The translations under genes were made by a program, and so were the position numbers. A DNA stretch of 64,000 bases from the NCBI GenBank assembly GCA_007753915.1, contig CP036352.1, forward strand, positions 1,550,001 through 1,614,000. Direction: 5' to 3'. The stretch is from Phycisphaerae bacterium RAS2. Lineage in GTDB: Bacteria; Planctomycetota; Phycisphaerae; UBA1845; UTPLA1. Every line of letters starts with the position of its first letter. Position 1 is the stretch's first letter. The notes under the pieces are model-generated. The model ran no database searches and was not told the origin of the DNA. It saw only the letters and a program-made list of their open reading frames with translations. Positions 10,547 through 18,968 of this stretch are shown piece after piece.

Positions 10547-11220
10547 TGTCGCGCAATCACTATCTGCTGATGATTGGAATGATCCTTGCCGGCGCGGCCT
10601 TTGGCGGCGCGTTTTACAACTCGATACCGGACCCGGCGCCGACGCACTGGAACCTGAAGGGCGAGATCGACGGCTACGGCCCGCGCTGGGTGGCGGCGTT
10701 CCTGATGCCGATCATCGCGGCGGGACTGGTCGGCCTGCTTGCGGGTCTGCCGCTGCTCGGGCCGTTTCGCGAGAACTTCGAGCGATTTCGCAGCACCTAC
10801 GGGCGTATCTGCGTCGCCGTGTTGACGCTGATCATGGCGATTCATGTGGTCTTTGTCCTCGGCGCGACGGGGCGGAATATGCAGGTCGGCGCGACGATCT
10901 CGATCATCCTCGGCCTGATGTTGACCCTCCTGGGGAACTACATGGGCAAGGTGCGGCGTAACTTCTACGTCGGCATTCGCACGCCGTGGACGCTGGCCAA
11001 CGATGTCGTTTGGGAACGCACCCATCGCGTCGGGTCGAAGATCATGGTCGCGGTCGGCCTCGTGATCGCTGCGGCGGGATTCTTCTTGAACGATCTGGTG
11101 TGTTTCATCGTGATGATGAGCAGCCTGGGATTCCTCGTCGTGTGGTCGCTGTTGTATTCGCTGATGCTGTACCGGCGACTGGGATCGCGCGATGATCTGA
11201 ACTCGCCGAGTAAGGCGTGA
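10543..11220 (+). CDS. SdpI-family membrane protein (DUF1648)
   Basis: A 225-aa protein with about six transmembrane segments. The DUF1648 signature follows the first segment ([20 protein letters not shown]), and the SdpI domain carries [20 protein letters not shown]. In Bacillus, SdpI confers immunity to the SdpC toxin and relays a signal to SdpR. Here the gene is translationally coupled to an SdpR-like repressor, and no SdpC-like toxin gene is nearby. A role in envelope-stress sensing or toxin immunity is inference. Confidence 0.82.
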   Translation: MMSRNHYLLMIGMILAGAAFGGAFYNSIPDPAPTHWNLKGEIDGYGPRWVAAFLMPIIAAGLVGLLAGLPLLGPFRENFERFRSTYGRICVAVLTLIMAIHVVFVLGATGRNMQVGATISIILGLMLTLLGNYMGKVRRNFYVGIRTPWTLANDVVWERTHRVGSKIMVAVGLVIAAAGFFLNDLVCFIVMMSSLGFLVVWSLLYSLMLYRRLGSRDDLNSPSKA

Positions 11221-11359
11221 GTTTGGTTTTTCAATGCTACCGACTCGACACGACACGGCTCCGATTCGACGATTCGGTCGGTCACGCGCAACGATGGGTA
11301 TCGCGCAACGGAATGACAAAAAGCGGGATTCGAAGGCCCGCGCGGTATGATGGGCAGTT

Positions 11360-11947
11360 ATGTCGCGCGGACCGAAACTGACGGCGGACTTGTTGCTGAC
11401 CACCTACACGCAGGGGATTTTCCCGATGGGCGTGGGTGGGCGGATCGGGTGGTTCTGCCCCGATCCGCGGGCGGTTCTGCCGCTGGAGGGGTTTCGGCCG
11501 TCGAAGACGCTGATGCAGACGGTTCGAAGCGGGCGGTACGAGGTGCGCATCGACACGGCGTTTGAGGAGGTGATGCGCGGCTGTGCGGCGCGGGAGGAGG
11601 GGAGCTGGATCAATCAGCGGATTGTCGATGTTTATTGCGAATTGTTTGAACGCGGCTATGGGCACAGCGTGGAGACGTGGCGCGAGGGGCAATTGTGCGG
11701 CGGGTTGTACGGCGTGGCGCTGGGGGGAGTGTTCTTCGGCGAGAGCATGTTCCATCGAGCGCGTGACGCGAGCAAGGTGGCGCTGGTGGGATTGGTGGAG
11801 CGGATGAAGACGCGGGGGTTCACGTTGCTGGACATTCAATATCTGACGCCGCATCTGGAGCGATTCGGGGCGGTGGAGATTCCGCACGCGCGGTTCATGG
11901 AGTTGCTGCGCGCGGGGTTAAGCAGCTCGGCGAAGTTTGGAGATTGA
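11360..11947 (+). CDS. aat: Leucyl/phenylalanyl-tRNA--protein transferase
   Basis: A 195-aa enzyme that adds Leu or Phe from aminoacyl-tRNA to the N-terminus of proteins for the N-degron pathway (ClpAP/ClpS). Family blocks visible are TYTQGIFPMG, IGWFCPDPRAVLPL, SWINQRIVDVY, GGLYGVALGGVFFGESMF and LLDIQYLTPHLERFGAVEI. It is slightly shorter than the E. coli enzyme because of a short N-terminus. It stands alone between the SdpI-like gene and HU. Confidence 0.92.
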   Translation: MSRGPKLTADLLLTTYTQGIFPMGVGGRIGWFCPDPRAVLPLEGFRPSKTLMQTVRSGRYEVRIDTAFEEVMRGCAAREEGSWINQRIVDVYCELFERGYGHSVETWREGQLCGGLYGVALGGVFFGESMFHRARDASKVALVGLVERMKTRGFTLLDIQYLTPHLERFGAVEIPHARFMELLRAGLSSSAKFGD

Positions 11948-12036
11948 AGCGCGCGGGGCACGGTAAAAGGTAAATCGTGAGCGGCGGGCGAAGCTGACGA
12001 ATGGCAATCCGTCGGTTCCTTATGTTGCCGCGCATG

Positions 12037-12073
12037 AAAACGCCCGCCGGTGCGGATCGCATCTCGACGGGCG
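12037..12073 (-). terminator. Possible intrinsic terminator downstream of HU
   Basis: CGCCCG (12041-12046) pairs with CGGGCG (12068-12073). On the minus strand the stem is followed by TTTT (12037-12040). The loop is long (21 nt) and the element lies 80 bp beyond the HU stop, so confidence is modest. Confidence 0.4.
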
Positions 12074-12152
12074 TATCTTATTCGGTCTTGCGGCCGGAAC
12101 GCCGCTCGCGGTTTTGGCGAGCGGGGCGCGGGCCGCCGATTCGAGCGGGCGG

Positions 12153-12449
12153 TTACTTCTTGCCCGTGAGAATGGCTTCCTTGGCGGCCTTGGCCACGCG
12201 AAACTTGACAACTTTCTTCGCGGGGATCTTGATCGCCTCGCCGGTGGCCGGGTTGCGACCCATGCGCGCCTTGCGGTTGACCAGGACCAGTTTGCCGATG
12301 CCCGGCAGCGTGAAGCTGTTCTTCGCCTGCTTGTAGGCGGTGTCGACCAGCGTGTCCATGAAGGCGATGACCTGCTTGCGCGTCATCTCGTTCTTCTCGG
12401 CGAGGTGGCTGATCAGGGCTGACTTGCTCATGCTCTTTGCGTTTGCCAT
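12153..12449 (-). CDS. HU/IHF-family DNA-binding protein
   Basis: A 98-aa nucleoid protein of normal HU length. The start MANAKSMSKSALISHLAEKN is preceded by AAAGGAG with good spacing; a 21-residue upstream extension is rejected. It has the dimerisation helices (residues 9-45), the FTLPGIGKLVLVNRKARMG strand, and the DNA-intercalating arm RMGRNPATGEAIKIPAKKVV with its conserved proline. It bends DNA in the nucleoid. It ends in a Lys-rich tail and is a single gene. Confidence 0.93.
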   Translation of the reverse strand: MANAKSMSKSALISHLAEKNEMTRKQVIAFMDTLVDTAYKQAKNSFTLPGIGKLVLVNRKARMGRNPATGEAIKIPAKKVVKFRVAKAAKEAILTGKK

Positions 12450-12632
12450 CGTGACTCCTTTACGTAGCAATGCGGTGTCAAAGGCCGCGACCATGCGGCC
12501 GTGTGGACGCAAGCCTAAACCCGTCGTGTCGATTTAACAAGCAAAAATAAAGGGAATTCGCGGTACTGGTAGCGCTCGAACCGAGCCGCGCGCGTAAGCA
12601 AGCGGGTTCCATCCATTTGGCCACCCCAACCC

Positions 12633-12655
12633 GGTCCCTCACGGTCGCGGCTCGG
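12633..12655 (-). repeat. Dispersed GC-rich repeat (CCGAGCCGCGACCGT family), copy 1
   Basis: Read on the minus strand this begins CCGAGCCGCGACCGTGAGGG. It matches 21 of 23 positions of a second copy at 45932-45954 inside the TPP riboswitch. I recall this element as abundant in planctomycete genomes (translated fragments such as SRDREG or SLTVAAR), but I could not search for it. Confidence 0.65.
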
Positions 12656-12761
12656 ATTGTCAGGCAAACCCGGCCAGTACCGAGATCGCCGCCCATCGGG
12701 GATCTTGCCGGGGTCGCGAGGGCAAGCGCGGGTCGTGTGGAGCGGCGGATTAGTTTGGCGC

Positions 12762-12797
12762 AAGAAACGGCCCGCGGTCGATGAGGACCACGGGCCG
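12762..12797 (-). terminator. Intrinsic terminator of the dockerin-type gene
   Basis: CGGCCCG-C-GGTC (12768-12779) pairs with GACC-A-CGGGCCG (12786-12797): 7 bp, one mismatch and 4 bp around a short loop. On the minus strand the hairpin is followed by TTTCTTG. It lies 80 bp after the stop of the minus-strand gene at 12877. Confidence 0.75.
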
Positions 12798-12876
12798 GGG
12801 TTGTACATCACAAGAGTGCCCCGCCCGAGCATCGGCGAAGAGAAAGCCGATGACCGACCGGCGGGTTGGAACGGCC

Positions 12877-14403
12877 CTAGCAGCCGCCGCCAATAAGGAG
12901 CAGGTTGACGAACTCATCCACGTCGTCGCTGTTGAGGGGGCCGCTGGCCGGCGGAGCGGTTTGAGCACAAACGCCGACACCCATCGCGCCAATGTACATC
13001 TGCGTGAATTCAGCGATATCGCCGCCATCCACGAAGGTGTCGCCGTTGACATCGCCGGGGCAAGAGCACGTGGGGACGCTGGGAACGACCGTCGAGGCCG
13101 GGAGCGTCTGGGCACCGGGCTTGAATTGAACCAGCGTGGCGTTGCCGGTTGTCGGGGCGACGTTGGCGTCGAACCGGAAGTTGTACATCGTGCCCCATCG
13201 CAGGGCGTTGGCGTTGGGATTCTGGGCGAAGGTGTGCGCACAAGCCCAGGTCACCGCGCCGCCGGAGTTAACGCCGGTCCAATTGGTGCCGTCACGGTTG
13301 ACCCAACTCTCGCCGTCGCCGTCGTTGTACTCGACATCACGGAAGTCGATGTTGGAGACAGTGACGCTCGGATCGACCGGGATGCTGAAGGAGTAAATCG
13401 AGCGGTCGGAATTGAGATTCTGGACCGCGTATTCGTAGTGCCACTGGCCCCCTCCCAGGTCGGTGGCCTTTGCGCCGACGATGACCCGCGCGACCATCAG
13501 ATCGGGATCAGCGTTTGCATCTTCGGGCGTCGTCACGTTTGTGAGGGTGACCGACGAATCGAAGTTCTTCCAAGCCTGGATGCCCGGCTCCTGACGGCGA
13601 GTCTCGGTGTTGGGATTGGTGCCGAAGTAGCCGAACGTCGCGGAGGTCACGTTGCCACCGCCGTCCGTCGTGACCGTGACGGAAACCTGGCGATGTGATG
13701 CGTTGTTGTTCTTGTTCCCTGCTTCGGCGTCGTCGGGTGAGACGTACTGACCTTCGATGTAATAGCGAACAGCGCCGAGTTGAGTCGTCGCCTGCTCCAG
13801 ATCCGTCATGCGGACGCGACAGCGGCGAGCGACGCTGCCGGAGAAGCCGGGAGCGCCGGAGGGGTGTGTGTGCGCGCCGGTGGTCGCGTTCACGGCCCAC
13901 TTGGGGCCGGCGCTGCTTTGTCCGCCGTTTCGGCTGGCCGTGTAGGGATCGGAGCAACCGATGCCGAGCCGCGAGCCGGTGCCGGATGACTGGCAGTTGG
14001 AGCAGCAGGCAGTCTGCTGAAGGGCGGTGAAGCCGTGTTTAAGCCAGCTTTGGCCCACCTGTTCGAAGCGATACGCGCCGTTGACTTGCTTCAATCGGAA
14101 AAGGTTTTGACCGATGACCGGGTGCGTAAGAGACGGAGAAGCATCCCATCGAAGTTGTGCGTTCCCCAGATTGCACGAAGTGGTGCCGACCGACAGCGCC
14201 TCGTAGGGGGAGGCGGCGGAGTAGTTGGCCATTTCCTGGCCGCTTTGAATCTGGCCGAGCGTGCCGACGATGACGTCCGGGCCGCTGGACTGTTGGCCCG
14301 ATCCGGGGCAGCCCTGGGCGAAAACCTCGCCGGGTGCCAGAATCGAGACAGCGATCGCCAAGGCAACCCATCCACCCCACACCTGTTTACAACTTGACTG
14401 CAT
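12877..14403 (-). CDS. Secreted protein with dockerin-like C-terminal module
   Basis: A 508-aa exported protein. A signal peptide of about 29 residues ends in VFAQ. The body of about 400 residues is Asn/Thr/Gly-rich with several cysteines (TACCSNCQ) and no recognised catalytic domain. The C-terminus has a calcium-binding dockerin-type loop (CSCPGDVNGDTFVDGGDIAE) and a second degenerate element. The same module ends the M36 peptidase at 36.0 kb. The start ATG 14403 follows GGGAGTG. It probably acts at the cell surface or outside; its function is unknown. Confidence 0.72.
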   Translation of the reverse strand: MQSSCKQVWGGWVALAIAVSILAPGEVFAQGCPGSGQQSSGPDVIVGTLGQIQSGQEMANYSAASPYEALSVGTTSCNLGNAQLRWDASPSLTHPVIGQNLFRLKQVNGAYRFEQVGQSWLKHGFTALQQTACCSNCQSSGTGSRLGIGCSDPYTASRNGGQSSAGPKWAVNATTGAHTHPSGAPGFSGSVARRCRVRMTDLEQATTQLGAVRYYIEGQYVSPDDAEAGNKNNNASHRQVSVTVTTDGGGNVTSATFGYFGTNPNTETRRQEPGIQAWKNFDSSVTLTNVTTPEDANADPDLMVARVIVGAKATDLGGGQWHYEYAVQNLNSDRSIYSFSIPVDPSVTVSNIDFRDVEYNDGDGESWVNRDGTNWTGVNSGGAVTWACAHTFAQNPNANALRWGTMYNFRFDANVAPTTGNATLVQFKPGAQTLPASTVVPSVPTCSCPGDVNGDTFVDGGDIAEFTQMYIGAMGVGVCAQTAPPASGPLNSDDVDEFVNLLLIGGGC

Positions 14404-14734
14404 AATGACACTCCCTCAAGCAGCAGCGCAATGCCGCTCTCCACGTTCGCGGGCGCGACCATGCGCCAGCGTGTTATCCAGGACTAAAACGAACACCCAC
14501 CTCCAGCGGGATCCACGAGGTTTGCTTCCTCCAGAATACCACGAAACACAGGTCCAAGTCCATGCGGCAGGGCCGAAAATTCACTCGCCTGACAGCCCGG
14601 AGCTACGTGCCTGTGCATGACGGCACTAAATCCGCCCCACGCCGGTGTGCCAGCCAGCCGGGTGTCCCGCTTCGAGTAAAAACCCGCACGGATGAATGAG
14701 AAATTAATAGGCTGATGGAGATTGCGCAGGCGGG
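14404..14734. other. Intergenic region upstream of the dockerin-type gene
   Basis: This 331-bp stretch lies between the end of the GT39-type gene and the start of the dockerin-type gene, both on the minus strand. It presumably holds the latter's promoter. I see no convincing -35/-10 pair, strong hairpin or small gene in it. Confidence 0.4.
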
Positions 14735-16522
14735 TTATGGCAGTGGTTTGTCTTCGATTCTCTCACGCCGGCCATACACCCACGCCACTTCAATTGGTCC
14801 GCGTCGTACCCTGTATGCCACCGTGAATTGAGCCTCCAGCAACGCGATGGGCGGCCAATCAGGCGGTCGGTCGCCATACCCAAGCCGGTTGTTGATGTGC
14901 AGGAGTATCCATTCGGCCTGATGGATGTCAGGTTGCGGTGGAAGTTTGTCGGATTCCTCGGTCAGGCCGCGGGGCGTCAGGTGAACCGGCCGAGGAAGCG
15001 ATGCAAGAACATTTCGCACGATGCGATCTTCCCACAGGAAGCTCACGATCTGATCGGCCGGGCGGACGCGCTCGCTCTTTGCACACCATTGCAACAGCTC
15101 TTCCACGCCGTCACTTGGGGTTTGAATGAGATTGCGATAGCCGCGCGACTCGCGGCCCATCCAGCGGTCGCCGACGCGGTCGTAGCCGTACAAATGGAAG
15201 TATGGAAAAGCGGTCGCGCCTCGGACTCCCAGGTGCACGAGGCATGCGGCGATCAGTGTGGCCGCCAGCGCGGACGCCGGTGCGCTGCGTTGCCGAAGCC
15301 TGCGGACGGTCTCGACAGCGAACGCAGCCGTGAGAACGACGATCAACGGGTACACACCCATCAGGTAGAACGTCTGTCGCAGCGGAAGGAAGCAGATCAG
15401 GACAATGTAAAAAATGATGGCGATGATGCAGGGCCGCCATCGGCCGTCGGTTCGCTCAACGAAGGCGGCATAGAGGAGGGCGACAGCGGTCAGCAGGCCG
15501 AAGGGGATGGAGAGTTTGACGAGGATGATCCCGGCATAGAGTCGCAGGTGATCGCTCCAGAGGGCGAGCGGAATGCTGTTGTCCCACCGCAAGGTGCGGC
15601 GTGCGATCTCGCGGAGAATATCGTGCGAAGTGAGGTGTGCGGGCATCAGGGCGCCGAAGGTCAGACCTGCAAGCATGAGCATGGCAACAAGCCGCCCCAT
15701 GGGGGACGACGGAAGCGAGGAGCCCCTGAAAAGAACTCGAACCACACCCAATAGCCATGCAGCAGCGGCAAATCCCCATGCGACAACCGCCCGATCACGC
15801 GAAGCCATGGCAAGCAAGACAGCGCACAGCGAGGCCGCGAGACCAACGGCGAGCGAGCCCATCAACCATCGATCGATCTTGCGATGCGATGCCGGCTGGC
15901 CGGTGCTTTCAGGAACTGATCGCGGTGAGCGTGAGGAAGTTGCCAGAACGCACAAGACCGGGACAAGAAAGATCGCGAACAACTTCGCGCCGATGGCCAG
16001 CCCGAGCAGAACCCCGGCGATCAGCCATCGCGCCGGAGTCGGACGGCGGAGGTCGTGAAGATAGGCGAGCAGTGCGGCAACGACCGCGCAGGAAAATGCG
16101 ATGTCGCCCTCGGTCATGGCGATTCGTGCGAAGGAGAGGAAGTACGGCGAAGCGGCAAGCAGCGTCGCAGCGAGCAGGGCGGTCCAGCCGCCGAAGAGCA
16201 AGTGCGCGAGCGATGCGGAAAGGACAATGGTGAGACCGCCGAGGACGAGGCTGACATCGCGACAGAGTTGTAAGTCCGAGCGGCCGGTGAGCTTCATGGC
16301 CGCGGCACAGAGGTACATCGGGAGGCGTGTTTGCGAGGCGTCGAGCGCGGGGGACTCGCCTCGGAGCGGGTCATCGCGCAGGGCGACAGCAATGTCGTGA
16401 TCGACCTGTTCGTCCCAAAGTGTTTCGAGCTGCGCGGCGGAGGATCGCGCGATGAGCATCGCAGCCAGCGCGATGATCGCCGCGTAGATCAGGCACGTTC
16501 GATGGGAAGGGCTGTTCGCCAT
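14735..16522 (-). CDS. Membrane glycosyltransferase, GT39/ArnT-like
   Basis: A 595-aa polytopic protein with about 11 transmembrane segments and a C-terminal soluble region. The first periplasmic loop holds the acidic LETLWDEQVDHDIAVAL, in the position of the catalytic D/E pair of GT39/GT83 polyprenyl-phosphate sugar transferases. The family turn SFARIAMTEGDIAFS follows. Such enzymes move a sugar from a lipid carrier on the periplasmic face. I prefer ATG 16522; a TTG at 16555 would overlap the upstream gene. Acceptor unknown. Confidence 0.75.
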   Translation of the reverse strand: MANSPSHRTCLIYAAIIALAAMLIARSSAAQLETLWDEQVDHDIAVALRDDPLRGESPALDASQTRLPMYLCAAAMKLTGRSDLQLCRDVSLVLGGLTIVLSASLAHLLFGGWTALLAATLLAASPYFLSFARIAMTEGDIAFSCAVVAALLAYLHDLRRPTPARWLIAGVLLGLAIGAKLFAIFLVPVLCVLATSSRSPRSVPESTGQPASHRKIDRWLMGSLAVGLAASLCAVLLAMASRDRAVVAWGFAAAAWLLGVVRVLFRGSSLPSSPMGRLVAMLMLAGLTFGALMPAHLTSHDILREIARRTLRWDNSIPLALWSDHLRLYAGIILVKLSIPFGLLTAVALLYAAFVERTDGRWRPCIIAIIFYIVLICFLPLRQTFYLMGVYPLIVVLTAAFAVETVRRLRQRSAPASALAATLIAACLVHLGVRGATAFPYFHLYGYDRVGDRWMGRESRGYRNLIQTPSDGVEELLQWCAKSERVRPADQIVSFLWEDRIVRNVLASLPRPVHLTPRGLTEESDKLPPQPDIHQAEWILLHINNRLGYGDRPPDWPPIALLEAQFTVAYRVRRGPIEVAWVYGRRERIEDKPLP

Positions 16523-16538
16523 CGTCGCCCGGAAACGG

Positions 16539-17294
16539 CTAGGGTTGCGAGGCAATGGCCTGGGCCAGAGGGTTGACCACGAGCGGCACGACCTTCTCGC
16601 TGACCCATTCCTCGGCGCGCAGGGTCAGTTGACGATGAACGTCGAGCAGCGACTCGCCCTCCGTGAACCCCCAGTATTTTCGCACGGTGAGGAAGACGCC
16701 CAGGGGTTGCTGCTCAAACTGCTGCGTTCGCACTTCATAGGTGGACGTGCGGCTCTTGATTTCCAGATAGACCTGCGTGTCGCAATTTTCGGTGATGGCG
16801 ACGCCGAGGAACGGCTGGGCGTCGATCACCTGCGCGGCGGCGTCCTGTGTGACGAGTCCGGCGAGCGGTCCGTCAGAGAAGAACGTGTCCGCGATCAGTT
16901 GATCGTGGTTGCCGCGAAACTCGAGGTCGAAGCCATAGACGACTTCGAGATGATCGTAATCCAGTTCGCCGAGGGTCAGGTGGTATGGGGCCATTTTCAG
17001 GACGACCTGTCCGAAATGCTCGGCGTCGTGGGTCGTGCCGGGGTTGAAGTGTCCCAGGCGAAGAGCGGACTCGTCGAGCCGCAGCCAGCGCCGCGCGCCG
17101 TCGACGGATTCATCCTCTTCGAGCAGCAGGGCGCTGTCTTCGCGGCGGCGAAGCTTGCGCAACGTGGGGAATTCGCGCTTGACGCTGTCAAAAAAGTGGA
17201 GCACGGTCTCGCGCTCCAGGGCCAGATCAAGTTTGAGGAACAGGCGCGAGGCGATATGAAAATCGTCGCAATTGGCACCGAACGCTGCGCTCAT
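16539..17294 (-). CDS. Conserved hypothetical protein, 251 aa
   Basis: Soluble protein with no signal peptide or membrane segment. It starts MSAAFGANCDDFHIASRLFL at ATG 17294. The frame continues far upstream to 18500, but that part is antisense to the S41 protease and is rejected. Visible features are an acidic LLLEEDESVDGARRW stretch, a FNPGTTHDAEHFGQVVLKM segment and a charged C-terminus. I do not recognise a family. It lies 16 bp upstream of the GT39-type gene and diverges from the protease gene. Confidence 0.65.
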   Translation of the reverse strand: MSAAFGANCDDFHIASRLFLKLDLALERETVLHFFDSVKREFPTLRKLRRREDSALLLEEDESVDGARRWLRLDESALRLGHFNPGTTHDAEHFGQVVLKMAPYHLTLGELDYDHLEVVYGFDLEFRGNHDQLIADTFFSDGPLAGLVTQDAAAQVIDAQPFLGVAITENCDTQVYLEIKSRTSTYEVRTQQFEQQPLGVFLTVRKYWGFTEGESLLDVHRQLTLRAEEWVSEKVVPLVVNPLAQAIASQP

Positions 17295-17534
17295 GGCTCC
17301 ATCCTCCCGAGCGGCGGGCCGCCCACTGACGCGTTCATTATGCGGGCGACGTTGTTTGCAGGCAACCCGCGCCGCGTCGCGCGATCGTCCGCGCGCCGGT
17401 GCGCGGGTTCGATCCGCGAATCTTGACGATTTCGCTCGCTCGCGGAACAATTGCGGCGCGGTTCCAATCGGGTCGGCGTTCGAAGCGAGAATGCCCGGCC
17501 GGGTTTGATGCAGTCCCGCCCGGCGTGAGCACCT
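17295..17534. other. Divergent promoter region between the hypothetical gene and S41 protease
   Basis: These 240 bp separate two divergent starts and should contain both promoters. I see no clear -35/-10 pairs. A T-arm-like hairpin near 17404-17420 is not part of a tRNA. Confidence 0.4.
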
Positions 17535-18938
17535 ATGCCCAAACGAAATGTCGCGTGGATTCTGGTGATTGCGGTCATCACGCTGCTGATGTGGCAGCTT
17601 CCGCAGAAAATCGCCGAGCGCGACGTGATTTACCGCGCGTTCGGACCGCTCGCCGACGCGCGGGCGCAGATTCACAAACGCCACGTCAACGTGACCGATG
17701 ACGACGAACTCGTGCGCGCCGCAGTCGATGCCGGCATCCGCGCGATGGTCGCGCAGCTTCACGATTCGCACGCCATTTATCTGACCCAGGCCGAATACGA
17801 GCGCTTCCGCAGCAGGACCGACGGCGTCTTCGGCGGCATCGGCGTCGATGTCTGGTCGACGCCCGCGGGTTTGGAAGTGTTGAGCCGTGAGCCGAATTCG
17901 CCGGCGGCCCAGGCGGGGATTCTGCCGGGTGACATCATCACCCACGTCGATGGTCAGGCCGTTAATAAATTGACACTTGTCGATGCCGTGAACAACCTGC
18001 TCAACGGGCCGCCCGATACCGACGCCGAGCTGACCATCGTCCGCCCGTCGGACTCGGTCGCGAAGCCGCCGCGCGCGATGCGAGTGCGTCGCACCGAGAT
18101 TCACGTGGATTCGATTCGGGGCTGGATGCGGCAGGGATCGGGGGGGTGGAATTACGTGCTGGATCCGGCCGAGCGCATGGCCTATGTGCGGCTGACCAAG
18201 TTCACGCAGGATGTTGACGAGCGGCTGGACAGCGTCATGTCGGGCCTGCTTCAGCAGGGCCTGCGGGGGTTGATTCTCGATTTGCGCGACAACACGGGCG
18301 GCTTGCTGGACAGTGCACGCGAGACGGCCGATCGATTCCTGGACGCGGGATTGATCGTGCGCACGGGCGGCCGTCGCGTGGATGACAAGCAGTGGTTCGC
18401 GATGCGCGACGGGACGTATCCCGCGTTTCCGATGGTGGTGTTGATCAACGGCTCGACGGCGAGCGCGGCGGAGATTGTGGCGGGGGCGCTGCGCGATCAT
18501 CGGCGGGCGCTCGTCGTGGGTGAGCGGAGCTACGGCAAGGGCAGCGTGCAGGAAGTCGTGGAGCTGGACAACAACGGCGGCGCGATCAAGCTGACGACAT
18601 CATACTATTTTCTCCCGAGCGGGCAGTGCATCGATCGGACGTTTCGCGCCGGCGCGAAGGATGCGTGGGGCGTCTTGCCGTCGGTGGAAGTTGCGATGCC
18701 GGATCGCCAGCGGAAGAAATGCGTCGATGCGTGGCGCGAGGTCACACGCGAGCTTGTGCCGCCTTCCACGCAGCCGACCACGCAGCCGGCCGTCGAACCG
18801 GTTGACGCGACCGCCGCGAGCAAGAAGCTGCTTGAGGCCGATCTCCAGTTGAAGAAGGGCTATGAGTTGCTGCTGGAGCGCCTGGCCTCCGGTGTGCCGG
18901 CGGACAGCCCTGCCTCCACTCAACCCGGCGTGAATTGA
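17535..18938 (+). CDS. S41-family C-terminal processing peptidase (CtpA/Prc-like)
   Basis: A 467-aa periplasmic serine protease anchored by one N-terminal hydrophobic segment (residues 7-22). Order of parts: N-terminal helical region, PDZ domain (GGIGVDVW through GILPGDIITHVDGQ), then the S41 core. The nucleophile Ser lies in NGSTASAAEIVAGAL and the general-base Lys in ERSYGKGSVQ. The C-terminus has a Thr/Pro/Gln-rich linker (STQPTTQPAVEP) and a coiled segment. It would trim or degrade envelope proteins from their C-termini. tsaD follows 30 bp downstream. Confidence 0.92.
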   Translation: MPKRNVAWILVIAVITLLMWQLPQKIAERDVIYRAFGPLADARAQIHKRHVNVTDDDELVRAAVDAGIRAMVAQLHDSHAIYLTQAEYERFRSRTDGVFGGIGVDVWSTPAGLEVLSREPNSPAAQAGILPGDIITHVDGQAVNKLTLVDAVNNLLNGPPDTDAELTIVRPSDSVAKPPRAMRVRRTEIHVDSIRGWMRQGSGGWNYVLDPAERMAYVRLTKFTQDVDERLDSVMSGLLQQGLRGLILDLRDNTGGLLDSARETADRFLDAGLIVRTGGRRVDDKQWFAMRDGTYPAFPMVVLINGSTASAAEIVAGALRDHRRALVVGERSYGKGSVQEVVELDNNGGAIKLTTSYYFLPSGQCIDRTFRAGAKDAWGVLPSVEVAMPDRQRKKCVDAWREVTRELVPPSTQPTTQPAVEPVDATAASKKLLEADLQLKKGYELLLERLASGVPADSPASTQPGVN

Positions 18939-18968
18939 AGCAGTTGGGGGCGTCGAGCCGGGATAGGC

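Larger units (their letters stand above)
12450..12876. other. Intergenic region between HU and a dockerin-type gene
   Basis: This 427-bp stretch holds the HU leader and promoter (AT-rich around 12530-12556), a dispersed repeat at 12633-12655 and an intrinsic terminator at 12762-12797. A 105-codon minus-strand frame crosses it, but it translates the repeat and terminator and is not considered a gene. Confidence 0.55.

Noticed and set aside
12515-12832. 105-codon minus-strand frame between HU and the dockerin gene
   Set aside because: It is composed of the terminator hairpin and a dispersed repeat and has no credible ribosome site.
17400-17425. tRNA T-arm-like sequence (GCGGGTTCGATCCGCG)
   Set aside because: The loop register is wrong for a T-arm, and no acceptor, D or anticodon arms can be built around it.
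17295-18500. Long upstream extension of the minus-strand unknown gene (frame open to 18500)
   Set aside because: It is antisense to the S41 protease, whose catalytic motifs are clear. The extension is Arg/His-rich and looks like a shadow frame. The ATG at 17294 gives a normal soluble protein.
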